In this document: positions 53,802 through 62,372 of the stretch, piece after piece | Position numbering within the stretch: position 1 is the stretch's first letter | Layout: each line of letters starts with the position of its first letter | From: Acidimicrobiaceae bacterium | GTDB taxonomy: Bacteria > Actinomycetota > Acidimicrobiia > Acidimicrobiales > UBA8190 | Direction: 5' to 3' | DNA length: 64,000 nucleotides | NCBI GenBank assembly: GCA_003151475.1 | Contig: PLXQ01000054.1 | Location: forward strand, 105,226-169,225 | Notes under the pieces: generated by a model | What the model was told of the DNA's origin: nothing | The model's database searches: none | The model's input: the letters and a program-made list of their open reading frames with translations, nothing else | Position numbers and translations under genes: made by a program

Positions 53802-53831
53802 ATGACTGTGTGACAACGCATGACTGTGTGA
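53802..53831. repeat. 12-bp direct repeats before the DUF3501 gene
   Basis: ATGACTGTGTGA occurs twice, at 53802-53813 and 53820-53831, 18 bases apart start to start and ending within the ribosome site of the DUF3501 gene. Each copy contains a short start-stop pair. It could be a repeated operator, a translational device, or a small duplication. Confidence 0.45.
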
Positions 53832-53838
53832 GGAGCAT

Positions 53839-54462
53839 GTGACCACCGTGCATCGGCCACTCGCAATCGAAGACATCGAGGACCTGCGGACCTACGAGCG
53901 CGGGCGCGACGAGTTTCGCCGTCGGATCATCGAGCTGAAGAAACGTCGCCGGATCGCGGTGGGCCCCCTGGTGACGTTGCTGTTCGAGAACCGCGAGACC
54001 ATGCGCTTCCAGGTGCAGGAGATGGCACGGGCGGAGCGGATGATGACCGACGAGCAGATCCAGGGCGAGCTCGACATCTACAACGCCTTACTGCCGACGC
54101 AGAGCGAGTTGTCGGCCACGATGTTCATCGAGCTGACCACCGAAGACGAGTTGCGGGAGTGGCTTCCCAAATTGGTCGGCGTGGAGCGGTCTCTCGAGCT
54201 CCGTATCGGGGGAGGGACCCCGGGGTCGGCGGGCGAGGTCGAGATCGCCCCGGGGCGGCCCGAAGCGGCCCACGAAGAAGCGCTCACCCGGCCTACCATG
54301 ACGGCGTCGGTTCACTATGTCCGCTTCTCCCTCACCGCCGTCCAGGTGGCCCGGTTCGCCGCCGGACCCGTGACCGTGGCCGTCACCCACCCCGAGTACC
54401 GCTATGAGACGGTCCTGAGTGACGAGACCCGGCGGGAGTTGCGCAGCGATCTGGACGGGTGA
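53839..54462 (+). CDS. DUF3501 family protein
   Basis: A 207-residue soluble protein matching DUF3501: [46 protein letters not shown] near the start and a [16 protein letters not shown] block late. The family often lies beside rubrerythrin and a heterodisulfide-reductase-like Fe-S protein in other bacteria. Here the Fe-S protein is absent but the link to rubrerythrin is kept. GTG 53839 follows AGGAG closely; GTG 53848 is possible. The molecular role is unknown. Confidence 0.82.
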   Translation: MTTVHRPLAIEDIEDLRTYERGRDEFRRRIIELKKRRRIAVGPLVTLLFENRETMRFQVQEMARAERMMTDEQIQGELDIYNALLPTQSELSATMFIELTTEDELREWLPKLVGVERSLELRIGGGTPGSAGEVEIAPGRPEAAHEEALTRPTMTASVHYVRFSLTAVQVARFAAGPVTVAVTHPEYRYETVLSDETRRELRSDLDG

Positions 54463-54583
54463 GGAGCCGGCCACCACCCGCGAGGGCATGGCCTTCGCTC
54501 TGCGGGGTCGGGCGGACGCCGACGGGGACCCCGGTCCACGGTGGCTTCCCTGGTGGGCCAGTGATCCCTTCCTGAGGCTGTTC

Positions 54584-54612
54584 TTTACACGGATGGCATT
54601 GGTGCGTAATAC
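54584..54612 (+). promoter_or_regulatory. Promoter candidate for whiB
   Basis: TTTACA (54584-54589) and TAATAC (54607-54612) are separated by exactly 17 bases, about 120 bases before the whiB start. The -35 element is good and the -10 only partial. The region is clearly more AT-rich than its surroundings. Confidence 0.35.
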
Positions 54613-54732
54613 TGTTCGTTCCGCTGTTTTCCCGTCCGAGGGGACTATTGTCCCTGCTCACAGGTATGACAGCGGATATGAACACTAAACGAGAGACGAC
54701 CAACGCACAGAGTGCTTGAGGAAGTGACCCTG

Positions 54733-54978
54733 ATGACCGCCCCATCCCCCGCCAGTTGGCGCAAGCTAGCCGCTTGCCAGGGCATCGACCCCGAGGTCTT
54801 CTACCCGGCGTCCGACGAGGACGAAGCGTGGGAGGCCAAGGCGATTTGCGCTGAATGCCCGGTACGCCAGGCCTGCCTCGAGCATGCCTTGGCCAACCGC
54901 GAGCGCGAGGGCGTCTGGGGCGGGACGACCGAGCGCGAACGTCGTCGGATCCACCGGCAGCGGCGCAAGTCAGCCTGA
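54733..54978 (+). CDS. WhiB-family iron-sulfur transcription factor
   Basis: An 81-residue WhiB protein. The four [4Fe-4S] ligands are Cys15, Cys39, Cys42 and Cys48 (CAECPVRQAC), followed by the GVWGG turn (60-64) and the basic DNA-binding tail RERRRIHRQRRK. WhiB proteins bind sigma-A and respond to redox, NO or developmental cues; they are restricted to actinomycetes and their phages. ATG 54733 is preceded by GAGGAA. The short, simple form resembles WhiB1/WhiB2. Confidence 0.95.
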   Translation: MTAPSPASWRKLAACQGIDPEVFYPASDEDEAWEAKAICAECPVRQACLEHALANREREGVWGGTTERERRRIHRQRRKSA

Positions 54979-55053
54979 CGGCCCGGTAGGCCGCCCGTCG
55001 CCGGGTACCCGGAGGCAGGCGCCCGTCGCTATGGGCGCCCCGGCCGTCGTACC

Positions 55054-55542
55054 ATGCGGCTGATGCAAGGTCGGATCGCCGCTCGCATCGAGGCTCTCGG
55101 GCTCACGCTCCACGGGCCGCACCCTCCCCATGACCCGCTCGACGCCGTCGTCGTCCACGACAACGTGGCCCGGACGTCGGGTCAGTTGCCGCGGATCGAG
55201 GGGAAGCTGACGTGTATCGGGACGTTGGGCCACGACGTCAGCGTCGATGAGGGGGCGATCGCGGCCGAGGTGTGCGCGCTGAACGCGCTGGCCGTGCTCG
55301 AGCAGGAGCTCGGGAGCCTCGACAGGGTCGAGCGGGTTCTGACGGTGACGGGGTTCGTGGCGTCGACGCCCGACTTTCACGAGCAACCGACGGTGATCGA
55401 CGGGGCCAGCCGGGTCCTGTACGCCATCTTCGGCGACGCCGGCCGCCACACCCGCTCGGCCATCGGCGTGGCCGCGTTACCGCGCGGCGGTGCGGTGGAG
55501 ATCGAAGTGACGGTGGCCGTCGCCCCGCCGGGGCATCAGTAA
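55054..55542 (+). CDS. RidA-family (YjgF-like) protein
   Basis: A 162-residue YjgF/RidA-fold protein of the group with an N-terminal extension (RIEALGLTLHGPHPPHDPLDAVV) and the trimer core GTLGHDVSVDEGAIAAEVCALNALAVLEQ followed by VLYAIFGDAGRHTRSAIGVAALPRG. The Arg in HTRSAIGV matches the residue that binds the carboxylate of enamine/imine intermediates. It probably detoxifies reactive imines. The start may be ATG 55054 or 55063. The next gene begins 17 bases later. Confidence 0.88.
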   Translation: MRLMQGRIAARIEALGLTLHGPHPPHDPLDAVVVHDNVARTSGQLPRIEGKLTCIGTLGHDVSVDEGAIAAEVCALNALAVLEQELGSLDRVERVLTVTGFVASTPDFHEQPTVIDGASRVLYAIFGDAGRHTRSAIGVAALPRGGAVEIEVTVAVAPPGHQ

Positions 55543-55559
55543 CCGGTGGCCGGTCTACG

Positions 55560-56057
55560 GTGAGCGCGACGCCCAACGCCGAGGCCGAGGCAATCGCCCG
55601 CGACTTCGAAGAGGCGAACGCCGACGCCATCGCTTTCGCCGAGGGCTGTACCGCCGCCCAATGGTCGGCCATGGTGGCGGGCGAGGACTGGCCCGTGGGT
55701 GTGGTGCTGCACCACATCGCCACCGGTCATGTGCAGATGCTCGGGTGGCTCGGATTGGCCCGCGGCGGCGAGGAGATCGGCAAGACGGCGGCCGAGATAG
55801 ACGCCGACAACGCCCGTCACGCCATCGATTTCGCCGGTGTGATACCGGGCGAGACCGTTCGTGAGCTGCGCCGCAACGGAGCCGCCCTGGCCTCGTGCAT
55901 CCGCTCGCTCGACGCCGGAGAACTGGCCGGATCCGTCTCTTTCGGTCCCGCCGAGGGCAGAGAGGTGACGACGGAGGCGCTGGCGTCGGTGTCGGCCCGG
56001 CACTGCCGGGCCCACCTGGCCGACGCCCGGGAGGCGGTCGGGGAGACGACGACCTGA
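55560..56057 (+). CDS. DinB-like/maleylpyruvate isomerase-type four-helix protein
   Basis: A 165-residue all-helical protein with the DinB/MDMPI pattern: an early AQWSAMVAGEDWPVGVVLHHIATGHVQM with its metal-type His pair, and a late SARHCRAHLADAR. Such proteins may be metal-dependent S-transferases using mycothiol or bacillithiol. The GTG at 55560 lies 17 bases after the RidA gene. The substrate is unknown. Confidence 0.75.
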   Translation: MSATPNAEAEAIARDFEEANADAIAFAEGCTAAQWSAMVAGEDWPVGVVLHHIATGHVQMLGWLGLARGGEEIGKTAAEIDADNARHAIDFAGVIPGETVRELRRNGAALASCIRSLDAGELAGSVSFGPAEGREVTTEALASVSARHCRAHLADAREAVGETTT

Positions 56058-56097
56058 GCCGGGCGGCGACGCGCGGCCGCGGCACTAGCCTCACTCC

Positions 56098-57273
56098 ATG
56101 GATTTCGAGCTTTCACCCGAGCTCTCCGAACTGCAGGCGTCGGTCCGTCGGTTGGCGCAGGACAAGGTCAAGCCCCGGGCCCGGGCTATCGACGCCGGCA
56201 GCGAGTACCCCGACGACATCTTCGCCGCTTTTCGTGATGCCGGGCTTCTCGGGCTGTGCTTGCCCGAAGACGTGGGCGGCTCGGGGGCGGGCATCTTCGG
56301 TCTCAGCCTGGCCATCGAAGAGGTGGCGAAGTACTCGAACACCGCCGCGCTGATGCTGCTTCTCACCCGGCTGCCCACCGGGCCGGTGATGATCGCCGGT
56401 TCCGAGGAGCAGAAGCAGCGCTACCTCCCCGGCGTCGCCGACGGTTCGCAACGGGCTGCTTTCGGGCTGTCCGAAGCTCAGGCGGGAAGCGACGTGATGG
56501 GAATGCGGACGCGGGCCACGGCCGACCCCGGCTCGCCCGGGGGATGGGTCCTGAACGGCACCAAGTGCTGGATGTCGGGCGTCCGCGAAGCCGACTGGTA
56601 CACCGTCTTCGCCAAGACCTCGGACCCAGCCAGCCGGACCCACGACTCGGTGACCGCTTTCATCGTTGAGCGGGCGTGGCCCGGGGTGGCGGTGGGCCGG
56701 ATCGACCACAAGATGGGGGTGCGCGGCGTCGACACGGGCGAGCTCGTGCTGAGCGACGTGCACGTCCCGGCCGAGAACGTGATCGGTGAGATCGGCGGCT
56801 TCCGCCTGGCCATGCTCGGGCTCAACTCAATGCGTCCCGTGGTGGCCGCCCGCGGTATCGGTCTGGCCGAGGGGGCACTGATGTACGCCACCGAGTATGT
56901 GCAGCAACGGGCCGCCTTCAACCAGACCATCGCCGACTTCCAGGGCATCCAGTGGGAGATCGCCAAGTGCGCGGTGGACATCGAAGCGGCCCGGCTGCTG
57001 ACCTACCGCGCCGCCTGGCTGGCCGACCGGGGGAAATTCACCAAGGAATGGGTGCCTTATCTGTCGGTGGCCAAGTACCACGCCACCGAGCTGGCTGTGC
57101 GGGCCTCGGGCCTGGCCGTGCAGTTGCTCGGCGCCGCCGGGTATATGGAAGAACACCCGACGGAGCAGTGGTACCGCGACGCCAAGCAGCTGACCATCGT
57201 CGAGGGGACGAGCCAGGTTCAGCTGGGGTTGATCGCCCGCGGGGTCTTGGACCGGGATCTGTGGTGGGACTAG
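56098..57273 (+). CDS. Acyl-CoA dehydrogenase
   Basis: A 391-residue FAD-dependent acyl-CoA dehydrogenase of normal length: an N-terminal helical domain, AAFGLSEAQAGSDVMGMRTRA, a CWMSGVREADWYTVFAK mid domain, and the catalytic Glu in the C-terminal TIVEGTSQVQ segment. It introduces the alpha-beta double bond of an unidentified acyl-CoA and passes electrons to ETF. The 3' end overlaps the trpD-like gene by 10 bases. Confidence 0.94.
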   Translation: MDFELSPELSELQASVRRLAQDKVKPRARAIDAGSEYPDDIFAAFRDAGLLGLCLPEDVGGSGAGIFGLSLAIEEVAKYSNTAALMLLLTRLPTGPVMIAGSEEQKQRYLPGVADGSQRAAFGLSEAQAGSDVMGMRTRATADPGSPGGWVLNGTKCWMSGVREADWYTVFAKTSDPASRTHDSVTAFIVERAWPGVAVGRIDHKMGVRGVDTGELVLSDVHVPAENVIGEIGGFRLAMLGLNSMRPVVAARGIGLAEGALMYATEYVQQRAAFNQTIADFQGIQWEIAKCAVDIEAARLLTYRAAWLADRGKFTKEWVPYLSVAKYHATELAVRASGLAVQLLGAAGYMEEHPTEQWYRDAKQLTIVEGTSQVQLGLIARGVLDRDLWWD

Positions 57274-58346
57274 TCAGCTTCGACGCGCTGGGCCGGTGGC
57301 CCGGGGTTCTGCGTCGACTGTTCGCCAAGGAGGATCTGAGCAGTGACGAGGCGCGCTGCGTCCTCGGCGAGGTCTTGCGCGGTGATGCCACGTCGGCGCA
57401 GATCGCCGCCTTCGTGACCGCCTTGCGGATGAAAGGTGAGGCGATCGACGAGATGGCGGGCATGGTGCGCGCCATGCTCGATCACTCCGAGCCCCTCGGG
57501 GTGCCGGGCGACCTGGTCGACACGTGCGGGACCGGCGGCGACCGGAGCTCGTCGATCAACGTCTCCACGATCGCCGCCTTCGTGGTCGCCGGTGCCGGCG
57601 CCCGGGTGTGCAAGCACGGCGGACGGGCGGCGACGTCGATCGCCGGCTCCGCCGATGTCCTCGAGGCGCTGGGGGTCGTCATCGACCTCGGACCCGAGGG
57701 CGTGGCCCGCTGCATCGAAGAGGCCGGGATGGGTTTCTGCTACGCCCCGAGGTTTCACCCCGCCATGCGCTACGCCGGGCCCGTGCGCGGCGAGCTCGGT
57801 GTTCCCACCGTCTTCAACTTCCTGGGGCCGTTGGCCAACCCGGGCCGGGCCCGCTTTCAGGTGGTGGGGGTGAGCGATCCCGCCATGGCCGACAAGATGA
57901 TCGGGGTCCTGGCCATGAACGGCTGTCGACGGGCCATGGTCGTCCACGGGGCGGACAGCCTCGACGAGCTGTCGACGACGGGACCGACCGACGTGCTCGA
58001 ACTCCTCGACAACGGCGGCGATGAGACGGTGCCGCTCGCCTCACGGGTGCGGCGGTCGACCGTCGACGCCCTCGACTTCGGCTTGGCCCGCGTGGGCCTC
58101 GCCGACCTGCGGGGATCGGATGCCGCCACCAATGCCGTCATCGTGGGTGAGGTGCTCTCGGGGGGCAAAGGCCCGCACCGTGACATCGTGGTGCTGAACG
58201 CCGCCGCCGGCCTGGTGGTGGCCGGGTTGGCGGGCGATCTGGCCGAGGGGGTGGAGCTGGCTCGCGCCGTTATCGACGACGGGCGCGGCTTACGGGTTCT
58301 TCAGTCCCTGGTGCACGTGTCACAGGAATGCGCGGAGCTTCCGTGA
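57264..58346 (+). CDS. trpD: Anthranilate phosphoribosyltransferase
   Basis: A 360-residue anthranilate phosphoribosyltransferase for tryptophan synthesis: PRPP loop DTCGTGGDRSSSINVST, KHGGRAATSIAGSADVLEALG, FCYAPRFHPAM, NFLGPLANP and a late TDVLEL/ATNAVIVGEVL block. All substrate-binding signatures are present. The start is GTG 57264 or 57261, overlapping the acyl-CoA dehydrogenase stop. The 3' end overlaps the exonuclease gene by 27 bases convergently. No other trp gene lies nearby. Confidence 0.92.
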   Translation: MGLVSFDALGRWPGVLRRLFAKEDLSSDEARCVLGEVLRGDATSAQIAAFVTALRMKGEAIDEMAGMVRAMLDHSEPLGVPGDLVDTCGTGGDRSSSINVSTIAAFVVAGAGARVCKHGGRAATSIAGSADVLEALGVVIDLGPEGVARCIEEAGMGFCYAPRFHPAMRYAGPVRGELGVPTVFNFLGPLANPGRARFQVVGVSDPAMADKMIGVLAMNGCRRAMVVHGADSLDELSTTGPTDVLELLDNGGDETVPLASRVRRSTVDALDFGLARVGLADLRGSDAATNAVIVGEVLSGGKGPHRDIVVLNAAAGLVVAGLAGDLAEGVELARAVIDDGRGLRVLQSLVHVSQECAELP

Positions 58347-58976
58347 CGGAGTGCGGGCGATCGTCGGGATGAACTGAGGCAGCTCGACGAGCTGGCCCAG
58401 TTGGAAGACGCCGAAACCCGTGGCGTCCTCGATGAGGCGGTGGAGCAGATCGGCCGTGGCCATGACGTCGTCGAGCGCCCGGTGCGCAGGGCGGTGCTCG
58501 AGCTCCAAAGCGGCGGCCAGAGTGCCCAGGCGGCAGTTGGGAATCTCCTCGTGGGCCAGGCGGCGGGCCAGGGCCAGGGTGTCGACGATGAGGTTGTCGA
58601 GGGGTAGGCGTTCGTTGTCTTCCAGGGCCGCGTTCAGGAAGGCCAGGTCGAACGAGACGTTGTGCCCGACGATGACGGCGCCGTGGACGAACTCGACGAA
58701 GGCGGGAAGGACACCGGGGAGCGCCGGCGCCCCGCGGACCATGTCGTCGGTGATGCCGGTGAGCGAGCTGATGAACGGCGGGATGGCGTCGCGGGGGTCG
58801 ACCAGGGTGGCGAAGGTCCCCAGGCATTCCCCGCCGCGGAACTTGGCTGCCGCGATCTCGGTCAACGCGCAGGTCTGGGGCCCGCCGCCGGTCGTCTCCA
58901 CGTCGACGACGGCGAAGGTGACGTCGTAGAGAGCGAGGGAGAGGTCGTCCGACGACGACGCCGCGGCGAGAACCAT
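58320..58976 (-). CDS. DnaQ-like 3'-5' exonuclease (DEDDh)
   Basis: A 218-residue DEDDh exonuclease resembling DNA polymerase III epsilon: Exo I FAVVDVETTGGGP, Exo II VGHNVSFDLAFLNAAL and Exo III HRALDDVMATADLL with the catalytic His. It likely works in proofreading, repair or RNA trimming. ATG 58976 is chosen by homology because upstream text is proline/arginine-rich shadow. It is a stand-alone gene convergent with trpD. Confidence 0.9.
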   Translation of the reverse strand: MVLAAASSSDDLSLALYDVTFAVVDVETTGGGPQTCALTEIAAAKFRGGECLGTFATLVDPRDAIPPFISSLTGITDDMVRGAPALPGVLPAFVEFVHGAVIVGHNVSFDLAFLNAALEDNERLPLDNLIVDTLALARRLAHEEIPNCRLGTLAAALELEHRPAHRALDDVMATADLLHRLIEDATGFGVFQLGQLVELPQFIPTIARTPSRKLRAFL

Positions 58977-59026
58977 GCCGAGAGCGTACGTAGGGGGGCG
59001 GACGGTCACGCGGATAGCGTGGGTGT

Positions 59027-59290
59027 GTGTCCGAGCTCCGTTACCGCTGCGCCGCCTGCGGCAACCTGACGCGATTCGACGTGATGACGGACCGGCGGAC
59101 GCGGGCCTTCCATCACTACAGCGTGGGCGGGGAGCTGTCGGTGGAGGAGGAAGAGGTCCTCTCCGAAGATGTGGTCGAGGTGCAGTGCCGGTGGTGTGGG
59201 CACGGGCGGAGCGTCGAGATCCTGGCCGAGCCGGTGGGGGAGCAGCCCGTCGGGGAGCAGCCCGTCGGGGAGCGCAACGCCGGGGACTGA
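59027..59290 (+). CDS. Small zinc-ribbon protein with repeat tail
   Basis: An 87-residue protein starting at GTG: RYRCAACGN near the start, an acidic loop VEEEEVLSEDVVEV and a second knuckle CRWCGHG, making a four-cysteine zinc ribbon. The tail carries a degenerate EPVGEQPVGEQPVGE repeat from a 15-bp tandem unit. The function is unknown; such ribbons occur in RNA- or nucleotide-binding proteins. It may be co-transcribed with the next small Cys protein. Confidence 0.7.
   Translation: MSELRYRCAACGNLTRFDVMTDRRTRAFHHYSVGGELSVEEEEVLSEDVVEVQCRWCGHGRSVEILAEPVGEQPVGEQPVGERNAGD
59242..59271 (+). repeat. 15-bp tandem repeat inside coding sequence
   Basis: CAGCCCGTCGGGGAG is present in two exact tandem copies (59242-59256, 59257-59271) with a partly matching copy before them. 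The repeat is in frame and encodes QPVGE, so copy-number change would lengthen the protein tail without a frameshift. Confidence 0.75.
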
Positions 59291-59354
59291 GCGACACACC
59301 CCCCTGTCAACCTGGTCCGGACGAGAGACGACCAGAGACCCGGGGAGGGTTCCC

Positions 59355-59582
59355 ATGACGGCACCACCGAGACCGACCATCTCGATCAGCTGCGACGACT
59401 GCGAGCTGCAGCACAGCGCCGCCTGTGACGATTGCGTGGTGTCGTTCGTGCTCGGCCGCGAGGCCGACGACGCCGTGGTGGTCGACGTGGCCGAGGCCCG
59501 GGCCATCCGGATGCTCGGTCAGGCCGGTCTCGTCCCCGAGCTCCGTCACACCGGTGCGGCCGTCGACTGGGCCGCCTGCTGA
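59355..59582 (+). CDS. Small Cys-pair protein
   Basis: A 75-residue protein with two CDDC pairs (SCDDCELQHSAACDDCVVSF) near the start and a lone C-terminal cysteine. It probably binds a zinc ion or a small iron-sulfur cluster. ATG 59355 has GGGGAGGGTTCCC upstream. It looks like a small conserved actinobacterial protein of unknown role, placed just before the GT4 gene. Confidence 0.72.
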   Translation: MTAPPRPTISISCDDCELQHSAACDDCVVSFVLGREADDAVVVDVAEARAIRMLGQAGLVPELRHTGAAVDWAAC

Positions 59583-59636
59583 ACGCCTGCTCGGTGCGTG
59601 CGAGCATGGAGTGGTGCGCCCCAGCAGGGTCCGCCG

Positions 59637-60776
59637 ATGACCCACCTGCTCGTGACCAACGACTTCCCTCCGAAGGTCGGGGGTATCCAGGCGTACCTGT
59701 GGGAGTTGTGGCGACGGCTCGATCCCGAGTCGTTCACCGTCCTGACCGCTTCGTCGCATCCCGAGGCCGCCGCTTTCGACCGTCAACAGGCGAAGGCCGG
59801 GATCCGGATCGAGCGGGTGGCGGCGCCCGTGCTGCTGCCCGTTCCCGCTCACGTCCGGCGGATCCGGTCCTTGGCCGACGAGGTGGGGGCGTCGCTCGTC
59901 GTCCTCGACCCGGCGCTTCCTCTCGGGCTCGTCGGTCCCGTCCTGGGCCGGCCCTATGCGGCGGTGCTGCACGGGGCCGAGGTGGCGGTACCGGGCCGGT
60001 TGCCCGGGGGGCGCCAGGCCCTGGCTGCCGTCCTGGGACAGGCCCGGCTGGTGATCTGCGCCGGTCACTACCCGGCGGCCGAGGCCCGGCGGGCGGCGCC
60101 GTCCATGACGGCCCCGGTGGTCGAGGTGCCCCCGGGGGTGGATCTCGAGCGGTTCCAGCCGCTGTCGGCGGAGCAGCGGGCCAAGGCCCGCGCCGTCTGG
60201 GGACTGCCCGCCGACGGGCCTCTGGTGGTGAGCATCAGCCGGCTGGTGCCGAGGAAGGGTATGGACGTGCTGATCTCCGCCGCCGCCGCCCTGGCCCCCT
60301 CGTTCCCGGATCTGACGGTCGCCATCGCCGGCGACGGGCGTGATCGTGGCCGGCTTGCCCGTCTGGTGCGCTCGAGCGGGGCGCCGGTGAGGCTTCTCGG
60401 CCGGATCGACGACGACGAGCTGCCCTTGCTCTACGGAGCGGCCGACGTGTTCGCCATGGCCTGTCGGAACCGGTGGCTGGATCTCGAACAGGAGGGGTTC
60501 GGGATCGTGTTCCTGGAGGCGGCCGCCGCCGGGGTGGCGCAGGTGGCGGGACGCAGTGGCGGGGCCGACGAGGCCGTGGTCGACGGGGAGACGGGGCTAG
60601 TGGTGGCCGATCCCGGGGACCCGGGGGCGGTGGCCCACGCGCTGCGGCGGCTGCTCGGCGACGAGGAAGGCCGCCAAGCCATGGGGCGGGCGGCACGGAC
60701 GCGGGTGGAGCAATCCTTCGGCTACGGGTTCCTCGCACGTAGGCTGGCCGACGCCTTGCAGGACGTGGAAGGCTGA
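59637..60776 (+). CDS. GT4 glycosyltransferase (PimB-like mannosyltransferase)
   Basis: A 379-residue GT-B enzyme of family GT4. It opens with the N-terminal TNDFPPKVGGIQAYLWELWRRL, and carries ISRLVPRKGMDVLISA, AGDGRDRGRLARL and the catalytic EQEGFGIVFLEAAAAGVAQ (EX7E). It matches the PimB/MgtA group that adds alpha-mannose to phosphatidyl-inositol-type lipids on the cytoplasmic face. ATG 59637 is chosen by homology. Membrane mannosyltransferases at 6.8-9.6 kb could extend the same lipoglycan. Confidence 0.88.
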   Translation: MTHLLVTNDFPPKVGGIQAYLWELWRRLDPESFTVLTASSHPEAAAFDRQQAKAGIRIERVAAPVLLPVPAHVRRIRSLADEVGASLVVLDPALPLGLVGPVLGRPYAAVLHGAEVAVPGRLPGGRQALAAVLGQARLVICAGHYPAAEARRAAPSMTAPVVEVPPGVDLERFQPLSAEQRAKARAVWGLPADGPLVVSISRLVPRKGMDVLISAAAALAPSFPDLTVAIAGDGRDRGRLARLVRSSGAPVRLLGRIDDDELPLLYGAADVFAMACRNRWLDLEQEGFGIVFLEAAAAGVAQVAGRSGGADEAVVDGETGLVVADPGDPGAVAHALRRLLGDEEGRQAMGRAARTRVEQSFGYGFLARRLADALQDVEG

Positions 60777-60837
60777 TTGTCGCCCGTCATTGCTTCGCAG
60801 AGCAGCGCTGGGGGCGCCGACTAGGGAGTGAGGGACA

Positions 60838-61287
60838 GTGGCGGAACTTGCCACCGAACGCATGGTTGTCGCCGCGCCGTCGGAGCAGTGCTTCGCCGTG
60901 GTGAGCGACATCGAGCGTTATACGGACTGGGTAGGCGACATCAAAGAGGTGAGCGTCCACAGCCGCGACGGCGAGGGCCGTCCGGCCGAGGTCGCCTTCC
61001 GGGCCGGGGCCTTCGGCCGGAGCACCAGCTACACCCTGTCCTACGACTATTCGGCCGCCCCCCGGGCCCTGTCGTGGAAGCAGATCGCCGGCGACCTGAC
61101 CTCCAAGCTCGACGGCCGGTACAGCTTCGAACGGGCCGATGACGGCTCCACCGAGGTGACTTACACCTTGGATGTGGAGCTCCGGGTGCCCCTGCCCGGC
61201 TTCATCAAGCGGCGGGCCCAGAGCCGGATCATGCACACCGCCCTCGAAGAGCTCAAAGCACGGGTCGAATCGTCTCTGACCACGTGA
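60838..61287 (+). CDS. SRPBCC-family (CoxG/cyclase-like) protein
   Basis: A 149-residue START/SRPBCC-fold protein: VVAAPSEQCFAVVSDIERYTDWVGDIKEV at the start, FGRSTSYTLSYDYS and the C-terminal helix RRAQSRIMHTALEELKARV. It binds a hydrophobic ligand or acts as a cyclase/dehydratase; mycobacterial homologues are uncharacterised. The start is GTG 60838. It lies between the GT4 and ROK kinase genes on the same strand, so a shared transcript is possible. Confidence 0.85.
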   Translation: MAELATERMVVAAPSEQCFAVVSDIERYTDWVGDIKEVSVHSRDGEGRPAEVAFRAGAFGRSTSYTLSYDYSAAPRALSWKQIAGDLTSKLDGRYSFERADDGSTEVTYTLDVELRVPLPGFIKRRAQSRIMHTALEELKARVESSLTT

Positions 61288-61321
61288 GGGTCGGCGCCGG
61301 CCCCGAGAGACAGAGGTTCCC

Positions 61322-62338
61322 GTGGCCGGTCAGCTGACGCTCGGGATCGATGTGGGAGGGACCAAGATCCTGGGCCTGGCCATCGACGGCGCCGGTGCCG
61401 TGCTGGCCGAGGCCAAAGTGGCGACCCCCCGGGTGGTGCCGGCCGAGAACGACGACGATTCGGGGGCCGAAGCCGTCATCGAGGCCATCGCCGACGTGGC
61501 CGAGCAGTTGCGCGGGACCCTCGGTACCGAGGCGGCGCGGCTGTCGGCCGCCGGTGTGGGGGTGCCGGGGTTGGTCGCCGACGACGGGACGTTGAGCTTC
61601 GCTCCCAACCTGCCCGGAGGCGAGGGCCTCGATGTGCGGGGCCGGGTGGGCCGGCGGCTCGGTGATCTCAGGGTGGTGGTGGATAACGACGCCACCTGTG
61701 CCGCTGTCGGTGAGTGGACGTACGGCGCTGCCGCCGGGGCGACGGACGCCGTGGTGGTGACGCTCGGGACCGGGATCGGCGGCGGGCTGATCGTGAACAA
61801 CCGGGTGACGCGCGGCGCCCACGGCTTCGCCGGGGAGATCGGACACATGGTGGTGGACCCCTCGGGGCCGAGCTGCCCGTGCGGGAAGCGGGGATGTTGG
61901 GAGCGCTTCGCCTCGGGCAGTGGCCTCGGGCGTCTGGCCCGGGAGGCGGCACACGCCGGACGACTCGAGGAGGTGGTGCGGTTGGCCGGCGGCGATCCCG
62001 AGGCGGTGCGGGCCGAGGACGTGACCGCCGCCGCCGCCGCCGGGGACACCGGGGCCCAGACGGTGCTCGAAGAGCTCGGATGGTGGTTGGCGCTCGGCCT
62101 GGCCAACCTGGCCAACCTTCTCGATCCGGCGCTCTTCGTGCTCGGCGGCGGACTGGTCGACGCCCTCGATCTGGTCCTCGAGCCGGTGCGGGTGGCCTTC
62201 GACGATCTGGTTGAGGGCCGGCACCGGCGACCCGAGGTGATGATCTGTCTGGCCACGCTGGGCGAACGGGCGGGGGCCATCGGCGCCGGGGTGCTGGCCC
62301 GGCAGGACGATCGGGCCGGGGTCGTCGGGCCAGACTGA
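61322..62338 (+). CDS. ROK-family glucokinase
   Basis: A 338-residue ROK kinase: ATP motif DVGGTK (10-15), sugar site DNDATCAA (121-128, catalytic Asp123), GEIGH (171-175), the zinc motif CPCGKRGCWE (Cys185, 187, 192) and the C-terminal LFVLGGGLVDALD. It most probably makes glucose-6-phosphate, as actinobacterial ROK glucokinases do. The GTG at 61322 is preceded by AGAGGTTCCC. The next gene begins 34 bases later. Confidence 0.92.
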   Translation: MAGQLTLGIDVGGTKILGLAIDGAGAVLAEAKVATPRVVPAENDDDSGAEAVIEAIADVAEQLRGTLGTEAARLSAAGVGVPGLVADDGTLSFAPNLPGGEGLDVRGRVGRRLGDLRVVVDNDATCAAVGEWTYGAAAGATDAVVVTLGTGIGGGLIVNNRVTRGAHGFAGEIGHMVVDPSGPSCPCGKRGCWERFASGSGLGRLAREAAHAGRLEEVVRLAGGDPEAVRAEDVTAAAAAGDTGAQTVLEELGWWLALGLANLANLLDPALFVLGGGLVDALDLVLEPVRVAFDDLVEGRHRRPEVMICLATLGERAGAIGAGVLARQDDRAGVVGPD

Positions 62339-62372
62339 AGCGTTTCTCGGATTCCGGCAGGAGGCGATACAG

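Noticed and set aside
59242..59271. Tandem repeat as a CRISPR-like or mobile element
   Set aside because: It is an in-frame coding repeat of only two exact units encoding QPVGE, with no spacers.
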